From positions 1 to 45,258 of the forward strand of contig DAOUHE010000111.1 of the NCBI GenBank assembly GCA_034428715.1: DNA of 45,258 nucleotides, given 5' to 3'. Below the pieces are notes generated by a model, which had not been told where the DNA came from, did not search any database, and was given only the letters and a program-made list of their open reading frames with translations. Made by a program: the position numbers and the translations under genes. Each line of letters begins with the position of its first letter. Position 1 is the first letter of the stretch. Shown in pieces: positions 7,174-16,100 of this stretch. The DNA is from Io17-Chloro-G2 sp034428715 (GTDB lineage: Bacteria; Chloroflexota; Dehalococcoidia; Lucifugimonadales; UBA3495).

Positions 7174-8274
7174 ATGGACAACCGCTACCGGCCCACTCCG
7201 GGAACCCTTTTGGAAGACCTGGACACTCCGTGCCTGATCTTGGACATGGATGCGGTGGACCACAACATGGACGTCATGGCGGAATATTACGCCGGACAAA
7301 CAGCCAAGCTGCGGCCCCACGGCAAGAACCACAAGACCCCTGCCCTGGCTCACCGGCAGATCCGCCGGGGCGGCACCGTGGGCGGGGTTTGCTCCGCCAA
7401 GGTGTCCGAGGCCGAGGTTATGGTTGACGGCGGCGTCCCCAGTGTTTTTATAACCAGCGAGGTCGCCGGCCCCCAAAAGATCGACCGATTGTGCACCCTG
7501 GCTGGACAGGCGGAGATGCTGGTGGCCTGTGACGACCCAGCCAACGCCAAAAACCTCTCCGATGCGGCGTCGGCCATGGGCGTGGAGTTGGGCGTGGTGG
7601 TGGAGATGGAGACCGGATTAAAGCGTTGCGGAATCCAGAACATCCCCCAGGGTGTGGAACTGGCCAAGGTGATCCACTCCCTGCCCGGATTGAAGTTTCG
7701 AGGCATCATGAGCCATCAGGTCATTCCCGACATGCCCCACCGGGAAGACCGCGTGACCGAAGGCCGCCGGGTGATACAGCAAGTGATCGACCTGAAGGAC
7801 GCCATCGTCGCCGCCGGGGTGCCGGTTGAGATCGTATCCACCGGCGAGACCTGGAGCTACGACGTGGCCGCTGAGGTCCCCGGCGTCACCGAGATTCAGG
7901 GCGGCAGCTACTTGGTGATGGAGACCGGCTACAGCTTCATGACCGACTTCCACTACGCCGGAAAGGTCCTGACCACCATCATCAGCACTCCCAGAACCGG
8001 CACCGCCATCGGCGACGCCGGCCTAAAAACCATCAGCGCCCTGCGCGGCCTGCCCCAGGTGGAAAACCGCCCCGGAATATCCGTAGACTCCATCGACGCC
8101 AATCGCATAGTGTTTCACCTGGACGAAGGAACCGAGCTAAATATCGGCGACCAACTCCTCCTCCTACCCTCCCAACAAGACGCCACCGTAAGCCGCTGGG
8201 ACAGCTTCGTAGGCGTCCGCGGCGGAAAGGTAGAAGCCGTCTGGGATATTCAGGCGCGCGGGTGCCATAGTTAA
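7174..8274 (+). CDS. D-threonine aldolase-like PLP enzyme
   Basis: A 366-residue protein of the alanine racemase N-terminal/D-threonine aldolase-like family. The chosen start is ATG 7174, preceded by GGGAGGATGTC; an in-frame codon further upstream would add only repeat-encoded residues. Motifs: LLEDLDTPCLILDMDAVDHN (12-31), RPHGKNHK at 47-54 with Lys51 as the expected PLP Schiff-base lysine, VCSAKVSEAEVMVDGG, VVVEMETGLKRCGI and VTEIQGGSYLVMETGYSF. The C-terminal metal-binding His..Cys/Asp seen in true D-threonine aldolases is replaced (LPSQQDATVS), so the reaction may differ, for example racemase or dehydratase-like chemistry on a D-amino acid. It forms a two-gene operon with the upstream lysine-less paralogue, and the pair could form a heterodimer. 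Confidence 0.82.
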   Translation: MDNRYRPTPGTLLEDLDTPCLILDMDAVDHNMDVMAEYYAGQTAKLRPHGKNHKTPALAHRQIRRGGTVGGVCSAKVSEAEVMVDGGVPSVFITSEVAGPQKIDRLCTLAGQAEMLVACDDPANAKNLSDAASAMGVELGVVVEMETGLKRCGIQNIPQGVELAKVIHSLPGLKFRGIMSHQVIPDMPHREDRVTEGRRVIQQVIDLKDAIVAAGVPVEIVSTGETWSYDVAAEVPGVTEIQGGSYLVMETGYSFMTDFHYAGKVLTTIISTPRTGTAIGDAGLKTISALRGLPQVENRPGISVDSIDANRIVFHLDEGTELNIGDQLLLLPSQQDATVSRWDSFVGVRGGKVEAVWDIQARGCHS

Positions 8275-8355
8275 AAATGCGTAGGGTCAGCAGATGGTTG
8301 GATTTCGGGTACGGCGGCCCCTTGGCATGCAAGCCAACTTCAAGGAGGAAATCTG

Positions 8356-8769
8356 ATGCCTCAGTTGGACCCACACGCCCATTACCAACTCAGATTAGTC
8401 CGGCGTTTTGATGGAGCGGGGATTATGACCCATCCTTCTCTTGCACAGCCTAAGTCACTCAAAGCCAGGGACAAGACCTTAGACATCACGGCCGGAAGCG
8501 AAAGAGGAGCATTACAGAAAGCCAGGAATTATTGCCGGAGAGGGGCCAAACGAAAAGGCGAATTGCCTGGGGAATTTATCGGAGTTGTTCTCGTCAAACA
8601 TGTATCCGATGCCAGCAGGCCTATCACGGTCAAGCGATCTGGTTTCCAAGTGACCAAAAGGCCCAGACGAACAACCGGAACCACCGTCTGGATGGATTTT
8701 GTAGATGCCGACGGAAAGGCCTATACCGTAGACCCGGCGACTCATTACGTATTGAATCCGGTGGTGTAG
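8356..8769 (+). CDS. hypothetical protein, basic, 137 residues
   Basis: Not recognised. The ATG at 8356 has a strong ribosome site (AAGGAGGAAATCTG). The protein begins MPQLDPHAHYQLRLVRRFD, has a basic central region (KARNYCRRGAKRKGE) and ends with a beta-rich segment WMDFVDADGKAYTVDPATHY. No signal peptide, membrane segment or metal motif is visible. The next gene, a nuclease-like one, lies about 100 bp downstream, so the two may belong to one accessory module. Real coding is supported by the ribosome site and balanced composition. Confidence 0.55.
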   Translation: MPQLDPHAHYQLRLVRRFDGAGIMTHPSLAQPKSLKARDKTLDITAGSERGALQKARNYCRRGAKRKGELPGEFIGVVLVKHVSDASRPITVKRSGFQVTKRPRRTTGTTVWMDFVDADGKAYTVDPATHYVLNPVV

Positions 8770-8802
8770 ATTTTCTAACACCGGAAAGACAGGAGAATAC
8801 GT

Positions 8803-8862
8803 ATGGCGACGTCGAAGTTTTCGGTCGGCGGCCAGGTCTGTCGCGTTACGGTTTTACCATGA
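8803..8862 (+). CDS. possible 19-residue leader or remnant ORF
   Basis: ATG 8803 follows AGGAGAATACGT, a good ribosome site, and encodes MATSKFSVGGQVCRVTVLP before TGA at 8860-8862. It ends 4 bp before the ATG of the nuclease-like gene. It may be a remnant of a longer gene or a coupling ORF. There is no family evidence. Confidence 0.3.
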   Translation: MATSKFSVGGQVCRVTVLP

Positions 8863-8866
8863 AGCC

Positions 8867-9405
8867 ATGCCTCGTAAAATCTTAAGACCTGAGGACTTTG
8901 TACATTTCGTCCAGCCTGGCTCGGAAAATGAACTGCTGCTGCAATTCTGTGAACGGCATATCTTAGAGGGCAAATTCCTTCCAGAGTTTCGAGTGGGTAA
9001 AAAATCGCTGTGAAACTGCCGCGAGCCGGCGATGATAACCCCACATTGAGGCCCATTGATGCGGTTTGTGTCCTTGGGTTACCCCACAATGATGATTTGG
9101 TTTGGCTTGGAAATGAAGGCAAAAAGAGAATGACCAAATCGAGGCGTGGCCGTCTTGCCAAAGCCGAATGGAATCCTACCATCGGGGCCAAAGTGGCCTT
9201 GATCGAAGTAAAATCGGGCAAGCCGACCCTCGAATCAGTCGGTCAAATACTTGTATATCGAGCCTTGTTCCAACAAGATTACCCGCAATGCCCCGTCGAG
9301 CAGCTATGGATAATTGCTCGGCAGGATGACGCGCAGGTGCGAATTGCGTGCGAAGAACTAGGAATCAGCGTATGGACTGAAGATCGAGACGGCACAGATT
9401 CATAG
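8867..9405 (+). pseudogene. PD-(D/E)XK-type nuclease-like protein, split by a -1 frameshift in an A-run
   Basis: Frame one from ATG 8867 gives 48 residues ending ...FRVGKKSL at TGA 9011-9013. The next frame, open from GTG 9010, gives 131 residues. Restoring one A to the run at 8999-9004 (six to seven A) joins them as FRVGKKIAVKLPRAGDDNP, about 179 residues. The joined protein has the pattern of a small PD-(D/E)XK nuclease-like domain: an N-terminal helix with Glu (ENELLLQFCERH), Asp in RPIDAVCVLG, and the E-x-K core in VALIEVKSGKPTLESVGQIL followed by an alpha helix. Such folds occur in RecB-like and restriction enzymes. Targets are unknown. A real overlapping two-gene arrangement (GTGA at 9010-9013) is possible but less attractive, because the fold would be cut in half. 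Confidence 0.6.
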
Positions 9406-9759
9406 GTCAACTTATTAGACCTTTTTTTGTTAGCAACCCGGCAATATTGGACTCGATTGGGCGTTTGACCACGTCAGAAAGCAACAAGAGGATTGCCAAC
9501 ACCGTAAAGCGGTCAGGAGCTAATTATGACTGGAATATTAACGAGAGAAGATAAGCTGCTCTTAGCTTCTGCACCCAAGAAATTTGGGAGGACATTATAA
9601 TCCAACCAACTGACCAATCGCGGAGTGGTCCAATCTGCCCGATTTTACCTCAATTAAAGCAATCCGCTGTCCATTGAACCATTCACGTTCGGATTTCCAA
9701 ATCCTCTTGGTCCACGATGTAGCCGCTCCTTTCCCCATGGGGCATAGACAGGATACATA
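9406..9759. other. accessory gap with a 24-residue ORF remnant
   Basis: No full gene is visible. ATG 9526, after AGGAGCTAATT, opens a 24-codon ORF (MTGILTREDKLLLASAPKKF...) ending at TAA 9600. Its start looks genuine, so it may be the 5-prime end of a truncated gene. The rest is non-coding and leads into a decayed copy of the nuclease-like gene. Confidence 0.35.
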
Positions 9760-9924
9760 CAGCGTCTACAATTTTGGTGTCTTCAGTCGAGATTTCCAAC
9801 TCATGCACTATCGACCGTCCTACGCGCACTTGGGGGATTGGTTGCAAGCGAAGATGACGAGTTTATTAGACCAGCGTGCGCAGAGCTTGGAATCAATGTA
9901 TGGATTAACGAAATTGGCCCTTGA
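9760..9924 (+). pseudogene. decayed duplicate of the nuclease-like gene, C-terminal part
   Basis: The frame ending at TGA 9922-9924 reads VASEDDEFIRPACAELGINV then WINEIG. This lines up with IARQDDAQVRIACEELGISV then WTED at the end of the nuclease-like gene just upstream. Slightly upstream, in another frame, SVYNFGVFSRDFQ resembles LVYRALFQQDYPQ of the same gene, so at least one frameshift separates the two parts. The catalytic E-x-K part is not recognisable. This is a remnant of a tandem duplication. Confidence 0.55.
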
Positions 9925-9973
9925 GATGAACTACGCCGGGCTGGGCATTTAGCGGCGTTTCCGGGCTGGGGTC

Positions 9974-10004
9974 GAAATCCCCCCAGCCCCCTTTAAGAAA
10001 GGGA
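9974..10004. repeat. family A hairpin repeat
   Basis: GAAATCCCCCCAGCCCCCTT followed by TAAGAAAGGGA. It shares the AAATCCCCCC and CCCCCTTT...AAAGGG parts with the copies at 13593, 31577 and 35431. It lies downstream of the leftward NIPSNAP gene and could also act as a transcript end. Confidence 0.65.
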
Positions 10005-10057
10005 GAGCCACTGCGGTCCCTTTCGCCCTCCGCTCCCCGGATTCTTGGACAAACCCC

Positions 10058-10378
10058 CTACGCCGGCACCGGCGCGAAGTCTGGGGAGAGCATTAGGTAG
10101 GTTTTTTGGGCCTGGATCAGGCCGTGGACTCGGGGGAGGTACTTGCCGGTCCAGTCGGGGTCGGCGGCTACCTGGGCTTTGGCTTCCTTCATGTGGGCGT
10201 GGTCGCGGAAGGCCCAGATGTGCACCACCTTGTTTAGCTCGCCGACATCGCTATAGTACCAGCCCGCCAGCTTGACGCCGTACTTCTGACGGATGCCGAT
10301 GGCCACCTCTCTTACCGCCGCCATGTAGTCCTGGGTCGCTCCGGGATTCAGGGTGTATTCGCGAAAGTCGTAGATCAT
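10058..10378 (-). CDS. NIPSNAP family protein, single domain
   Basis: A 106-residue protein of the NIPSNAP group (dimeric alpha/beta barrel fold). It begins MIYDFREYTLNPGATQDYMA, the hallmark start of the family, with KLAGWYYSDVGELNKVVHIWA at about 38-58 and a C-terminal KTYLMLSPDFAPV. The start at 10378 is chosen because GGGAGG lies 8 bp upstream and the family begins at this methionine. In bacteria these proteins are of unknown function and often sit beside catabolic genes. A two-domain relative lies at 34758. Confidence 0.85.
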   Translation of the reverse strand: MIYDFREYTLNPGATQDYMAAVREVAIGIRQKYGVKLAGWYYSDVGELNKVVHIWAFRDHAHMKEAKAQVAADPDWTGKYLPRVHGLIQAQKTYLMLSPDFAPVPA

Positions 10379-10570
10379 TGTCGTCCTCCCAATTTTCTGA
10401 TGATTCGCTCTACCGAGTGATGCAGCCGGGGGCCAGGCGGGAATCCCGCAATTAGCGTGTCTCACAACCCTCGCCTTTATTAAATGACCAAAGGTTCGAC
10501 AAACTTAGGACACATACCCAGCCGACGGAGGTCGTGAAATTTCCTCCAGGATCGATGTATCACGAAAACC

Positions 10571-10935
10571 CTAATCCAACTGCGGCCATCCTTTATTGGA
10601 TTGTCCAATCTGAAGTACTCCATAGAGGATTACTACCCCGGCCAATCCAAAAATGGAAGCTCCTATTCCGAGCCCGATGGATAAATTGACTACCAAGGCG
10701 ACGACGCTCGTTACGCAGAATCCCCATTTTTCCATTTAAACAGTGCAATTGCAAAAACCAGATTGAGAATGCTCCCAATGCCCAGGACAGGAAACGCTCA
10801 GCCAGGTACATCGACCAAGACCTCTCCCAACGCGGCACTACCTAACAGGTTCATCAGAGCACTGCCCGCATTGGCGACAATCATCAAAATTATCCAGGCG
10901 GTCAGGCACCCGTGTCTCTCTCTTTCTGGCGTCAT
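10571..10935 (-). pseudogene. small integral membrane protein gene, broken by TGA and a frameshift
   Basis: From ATG 10935 (AGGAAATACAAG upstream) the frame reads MTPERERHGCLTAWIILMIV and continues hydrophobic to TGA at 10800-10798, where VDVPG is followed after the stop by AFPVLGIGSILNLVFAIALF. A Trp codon (TGG) at the stop would fit. After FKWK the frame is lost. Adding one base to the A-run complementary to 10727-10731 restores WGFCVTSVVALVVNLSIGLG and a hydrophobic tail ending SNKGWPQLD at 10571. The whole would be a protein of about 120 residues with roughly four membrane helices. The family is familiar in environmental Chloroflexota but unnamed. Both lesions could be sequencing errors. 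Confidence 0.6.
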
Positions 10936-11152
10936 CTTGTATTTCCTAGATCAATCTGATTTCCCTTCACATGGAACTCTCTGGGGTCCCCTGAACTATA
11001 AAATGACATATAGAGCGCGTCAACTGGCATCCAATTCTCTGAACTGGCCGTCCCCGCGTCAAATCTATTTGGCTTGACAGGCGAACCTCTTAGCGCGGGA
11101 TAACCACCCTGAGGTCTTTCACTCTTTCGCTCCTAGACCCACCCGTTACGTT

Positions 11153-11180
11153 GCATCCCTCTCCTGTGGGAGAGGGATGC
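11153..11180. terminator. perfect hairpin downstream of fhs
   Basis: GCATCCCTCTCC and GGAGAGGGATGC form a perfect 12-bp stem with a TGTG loop, 40 bp beyond the stop of the leftward fhs gene. It lacks a T-run, so it may be a repeat element that serves as a transcript 3-prime boundary rather than a classical terminator. Confidence 0.5.
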
Positions 11181-11220
11181 CCACTTTGGAATCTTGGACT
11201 GGCTGAAGGGGTCCCAACCC

Positions 11221-12873
11221 CTACCCCACCCCCAGCCCCGTGACCTCGCCAGCCGCGTTTACGTCCATGCCCATGGCCAGTGGTTTGCTTGGCAGTCCCG
11301 GCAGGGTTTCTATCCGGCCGGCCAGGGTATATAGGAAACCGGCTCCCACCGACGCGCGGATGTCGGTGATGGGGAAGGTGTAGCCCGATGGGCTGCCCCG
11401 CAGGGTTGGGTCGTGGGAGATGGACAGGTGGGTCTTGGCCATGCAGATGGGCAGATTCCCCCATCCCTGGGCCTCGAAGTATCGCAACTTGCGCCGGGCT
11501 TCGGCCGACCAGGAGACGTCGCCAGCGCCGTAAACCGTTTTCGCCAGGGCCAGCACCTTCTCCCGCACTGGGGCATCCAGCGGGTAGACGTAGTTTATCG
11601 TCGGAGTGGCTTCATTTTTGCCCGCCGCTTTGGCAACCGCCTCGGCTAAGGCCATGCCGCCCTCGCCTCCGTCGGTGAATCCGCTGATCTCCGCCGTATC
11701 GTCGGCGCCGGCCTCCAGGGCAATCTCTCTGACCGCGTTAAGCTCGTCTCCAGTGTCGCCGGGGAACCGGTTGAGCGCCACCACCAGGGGGGCTCCAAAG
11801 CCGCGAACCATCCGAGCCAGATGGGAAAGATTGGCACCACCGGTTTTAACCGCATCCAGGTTTGGCTGGTCCAACTCTCTGCGGCGCGCGCCTCCGTGCC
11901 ACCTTAGCGCCCGCAACGAGGCCACCAGCACCACGGCATCCGGCGCCAATCCGCTCTGCCTAGCCTTGATGTGCATGAACTTCTCGAAACCCAAGTCAGC
12001 GCCGAACCCCGCTTCGGTAACCACGAAGTCGGCATACGCCATCCCCAATCTGTCGGCAACGATGGAACTGCAGCCGTGGGCGATGTTGCCGAAGGGGCCG
12101 GCGTGGATGATGGCGGGTTGCCCTTCCAGGGTCTGGACCAGATTGGGCATGATGGTGTGACGCATCAACGTCATCAAAGCGCCGGTGAACCCCAGGTCCG
12201 CTACCGAAACCGGATCACCCGCCCGGTTGCTGCCAACGACAATGCGGGAAAGCCGGTCCCGCATGTCCTCCAAACTGCTGGAAAGAGCCAGCAGGGCCAT
12301 GATCTCCGAAGCGGTGACGATGTCGAAACGGCTGTCCCGTAAAGGACTGTTCCCGCTGCCGCCCAGGCCGGATACGATCTGGCGCAACGACCGGTCAGAC
12401 ACGTCGGTGACCCGGGACCACTGGACCCCGGTGGGTTCCATGTCCGAAGCCGTGTCCCGGTACACGGCGTTGTCCACCAGCGCCGCCAACAGGTTGTGGG
12501 TAGAAGCCACCGCGTGGGCGTCTCCAGTGAAGTGGATGTTTATCTCATCTTCAGGCACCACCCGGGCTTTACCCCCACCGGTGCCGCCTCCCTTGATGCC
12601 GTAGATCGGTCCCAAAGCCGGTTCGCGCAGGTTGACCACCGGCCGGTAGCCCAGCTTGCCGAGACCCTGGGTCAATCCGATGGCGGTGGTGGTCTTGCCC
12701 TCACCCGCCGGGGTTGGCGTTATGCCGGTCACGACTACCAGCTTGCCTTTGCGGCCCGAATCTTGGGAGTCCCTCAGGGCATCCAGGGATATCTTGGCCT
12801 TATGGTGGCCGTAGGGGATCAGATGCTCCTCTTTGATGCCCAGTTCAGCCGCTATCTTGGCGATCGGTTCCAC
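11221..12873 (-). CDS. fhs: formate--tetrahydrofolate ligase
   Basis: A 550-residue 10-formyl-THF synthetase, near the usual 555-560. It makes 10-formyltetrahydrofolate from formate, THF and ATP in the cytoplasm. The P-loop TPAGEGKT is at 54-61. Other diagnostic segments are EPALGPIYGIKGGGTGGGKA (84-103), NIHFTGDAHAV (111-121), TGVQWSRV and NLPICMAKTHLSIS near the C-terminus. The start is GTG 12873 after GGGAGGAGCGCT. It sits immediately upstream of metH in the window, with metH transcribed towards it. The two enzymes feed and use the folate C1 pool, so a shared C1 role is likely. Confidence 0.97.
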   Translation of the reverse strand: MEPIAKIAAELGIKEEHLIPYGHHKAKISLDALRDSQDSGRKGKLVVVTGITPTPAGEGKTTTAIGLTQGLGKLGYRPVVNLREPALGPIYGIKGGGTGGGKARVVPEDEINIHFTGDAHAVASTHNLLAALVDNAVYRDTASDMEPTGVQWSRVTDVSDRSLRQIVSGLGGSGNSPLRDSRFDIVTASEIMALLALSSSLEDMRDRLSRIVVGSNRAGDPVSVADLGFTGALMTLMRHTIMPNLVQTLEGQPAIIHAGPFGNIAHGCSSIVADRLGMAYADFVVTEAGFGADLGFEKFMHIKARQSGLAPDAVVLVASLRALRWHGGARRRELDQPNLDAVKTGGANLSHLARMVRGFGAPLVVALNRFPGDTGDELNAVREIALEAGADDTAEISGFTDGGEGGMALAEAVAKAAGKNEATPTINYVYPLDAPVREKVLALAKTVYGAGDVSWSAEARRKLRYFEAQGWGNLPICMAKTHLSISHDPTLRGSPSGYTFPITDIRASVGAGFLYTLAGRIETLPGLPSKPLAMGMDVNAAGEVTGLGVG

Positions 12874-12920
12874 AGCGCTCCTCCCAGTTGCATCAATCTA
12901 TTCCTATTCCGCGGCCGCGA

Positions 12921-12944
12921 GGCAGGTTTCAAACCGGCCCCTAC
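12921..12944. repeat. partial GTAGGGGC-type repeat (family E)
   Basis: GGCAGGTTTCAAACCGGCCC followed by CTAC. The complement begins GTAGGGGCCGG, the same opening as the elements at 26604 and 34542. It lies in the promoter region of fhs. Confidence 0.5.
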
Positions 12945-12994
12945 ATCGATAACGATAAATCTACGGCCATAGTAGACAAGATTAAACCACAAAA

Positions 12995-13030
12995 GAAGCC
13001 CCCCTTTGCAAAGGGGGGTTGTGGGGATTT
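12995..13030. repeat. family A hairpin repeat between metH and fhs
   Basis: CCCCCCTTTGCAAAGGGGGG is a near-perfect palindrome, followed by TTGTGGGGATTT. It lies 100 bp past the metH stop and may act as a transcript end for metH as well as being a repeat copy. Confidence 0.7.
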
Positions 13031-13128
13031 CCGTCTTGTCCTGCGACTTCCACTCAATTGAGTGAGAACCCTACGCCGGAAGTGAGATGTTTCAGTCGAA
13101 CAAGATGATTAAAGCGGCGCCCAGACGG

Positions 13129-16100
13129 CTAGCCGGACTCGGTCTCCCGCTCCAACCGCTCGATGTCTTCGGGGCTGAGGCTAAAATATTTGGCGTCGGG
13201 GTGGTGCAACACCAACGCGGAAACCGAGGATTCCGGCTCCATCATGAATCCGTCGGTAAGTTCGACGCCAATCTGAGAAGTCACGTCCAGCAACCGGAAT
13301 AGCTGGGCCTGGTCTTCCAGCCGCGGACAGGCCGGATAGCCAAAGGAATACCGGCGGCCGTGGTACTGGGTGCGGAAAAGGTCCTGATAAGAGATATCTT
13401 CAATCTCGCCAATACCCCACATCCGCCTTATCCGCTGGTGCAGCAATTCGGCAAACGCTTCGGCGCTCTCGATGGTCAACGCCTGCAAGATGTGGGAGTT
13501 CAGGTATTCACCATCGGCCTTTAACCGTTCGGAAAGCTCCAGGACACCCCGGCCGATGCTGGTGACGAACATTGCCAGGTAGTCGACGCCACCGGGGGAA
13601 ATCCCCCCTGGCCCCCCTTTTTCAAAGGGTGGAACCGTGGATTTAGGCAACATGTAGTCGGCCAGACAGAGGCCATCGCCGCCGGATTGCCGGCCGAAGT
13701 GGAACCGCTCTAAAACTGTATTGCCGTCTGGACCAAGGATCAATAGATCCTGCCCGTCGGCGTGGCAGGGGAAGAACTTGAAGACGGCCTTGGCGGTGAT
13801 GTCCAGAGACTGCAGAACGATGTCTTCAACCCGTTTGACAGACTCCTGCAATTCCAACGCCACGGTGTCGCCCGAATCCAGGGCCTCGGCGAAACGGCCG
13901 TTGAAACCCAGGTGCCTGACATAGAGCATCTGGGGATTTATGTAGGGGAAGATCTCGTCCAGGCTAAAGTCACTCAAAGTGTGTAATAGGGTGTCGGGAG
14001 GACTGGGAATATCGAAATCGTGGCGGACCCTAGATATTCGGGCCGGCTCCGCAGTCGAGCTTTGCGTGTTAGTGGTATGGCTGGCCGCCTCCGCTTCTAG
14101 CAATTTTTGGGTCTCGGCTTCCAGGGACTCGGCCAGTTTGACCCGCTCATCGGCCTCTTGAATGGTGTTGGCCAGCGCCAAGCCGGTCATTGCATCCCTG
14201 GCGTAGGCGACCAGGTTGTCGTGCTCGGGAGCTATGCGCAGCCGGGTGAAACGATTGGAAAGGGCCGCGCCGCCAACCAGCATGGGGCAATTCACACCGG
14301 CCTGCCTGAAGTCCTTGACCGTCTCCACCATCATCTGGGCCGACTTGACCAGAAGTCCGGACAGGCCAATGATGTCGGGCCGGTGTTCCTGGTAGGCGGC
14401 GATCAAATCTTGGGGCGGCACTTTGATGCCCAGGTTGATCACCTGATAGCCGTTGTTGGACATGATGATCTCGACCAGGTTCTTGCCGATGTCATGCACA
14501 TCTCCTTTGACCGTCGCCAGCAGGACTTTGCCCCGGCCGGAGCTGGAAAGCTCTTCACGCTCCATGTGAGGTTCTAGATGAGACACGGCGAATTTCATGG
14601 CTTCAGCCGATTGAAGTACCTCGGCCACGATTAATTCGTTGGCATTGAATTGGCGGCCCACCTCGGTCATGCCGTCCATGAGGGGACCGTTGATGATGTC
14701 CAGGGGCACCCGTCCGCCCAGGGCTTCGTCCAGGTCTTCCGCCAAACCCTCTTTGGTGCCCTGGATTATGGCCAGCGCCAGCCTTTCGTCCAGCGGCAGG
14801 TTGCGGCGTTCTTCCAGGGGCGCAGACGGTGGTTTGTCCCGGAAATGGGCGGCAAAGGCGGCCACCGGGTCTTCTCCCCGGAACCAAATGAGGTCTTCAG
14901 ACAGCGTCCGCTCCTCTTCGGGGATCGCGGTGTAACGCTGCATCAATTCGGAGTTGACGATGGCCATGTCCAACCCCGCCTGTACGCAGTGGTAAAGGAA
15001 CACAGAGTTGAGAACTTCGCGTCCCGCCGGCGGCAGTCCGAAGGAGACGTTGGAGATCCCCAGGATGGTCTTGGTTTCCGGAAGCGCCTGCTTGATCAGC
15101 CGGACGCCTTCTATTGTCTCCGCGGCCGAGCCCTCATAGGTCTTGTCGCCGGTGCCTGCGGGGAAAACCAGGGGGTCGAAGATGATGTCTTGGGCGAGAA
15201 TGCCGTACTTTTCCGTCAAAATCTGGTGGGACCGGACGGCCACTTCCAGCTTGCGTTGGCGGGTCAAAGCTTGGGCCTGCTCTTTGTCTTCATCGATGCA
15301 ACCCACTACCAGCGCGGCGCCGTAACGCCGGGCCATGGGGACCACGGATTGAAAGCGAGCTTCGCCATCTTCCAGATTGATGGAGTTGATGATCGACTTG
15401 CCCTGGAGCCGTTTCAATGATTCTTCCACCACATTGGAATCGGTGGAGTCGATCATGATCGGCGCTTTGACCTTCTTGACCAGCAGTTCCAGAAACGTTA
15501 GGACATCGGACATCTCATCCCGGTCGGGGTCTTGAAGGCACACGTCCAGGATGTGTGCGCCGTTGCGTACCTGGCGGCGGCCCACTTCGGCCGCTTCCTC
15601 AAAAGACCCCTGGGCAATCAACCGCCGGAACCGGCGGCTGCCCAAAACGTTGGTGCGCTCGCCCACTATCACCGGCCTGGTGTCTTCATCGACGGCCAGG
15701 GCTTCGATTCCCGATACCCGGGTCTCAACCGCTCCGCCAGCTTCGTTAGATCGGGCCAGCCTGGGTGATTTTCCGGCCGCCGTCTTATGGAGGAGGCGAA
15801 TGTGGTCGGGCACGGTACCGCAACACCCGCCCACCAGGTTCACCCACCCCTCATCTATGAACCTAGCCAGGGTTCCGGCCATCATTTCCGGAGTTTCGTT
15901 GTAGGTGCCGTTTTCGTCGGGCAGGCCCGCGTTGGGCACGCAGGCCACCGGGAAACGCGATAGGCCGGCCAAGGTCCTCAGGTGATCGGTCATGAATTCG
16001 GGGCCCGTGGCGCAGTTGAAGCCGATCCACAGCAGGTCTCGATGGGCCAACGATGTGTAGAAGGCCTCGGCGTCCTGTCCGGCCAGCAGCGTGCCCATGG

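Noticed and set aside
8999..9013. Programmed ribosomal frameshift at the AAAAAA run followed by TGA in the nuclease-like gene.
   Set aside because: The heptamer does not fit the X_XXY_YYZ slippery form (it reads T_AAA_AAA), no downstream stem was seen, and two other frameshifts in the window are also fixed by adding one A.
9674..9952. A 92-residue open frame as a real gene.
   Set aside because: Another frame of the same DNA shows clear similarity to the end of the neighbouring nuclease-like protein, so this frame is a chance opening over a decayed duplicate.
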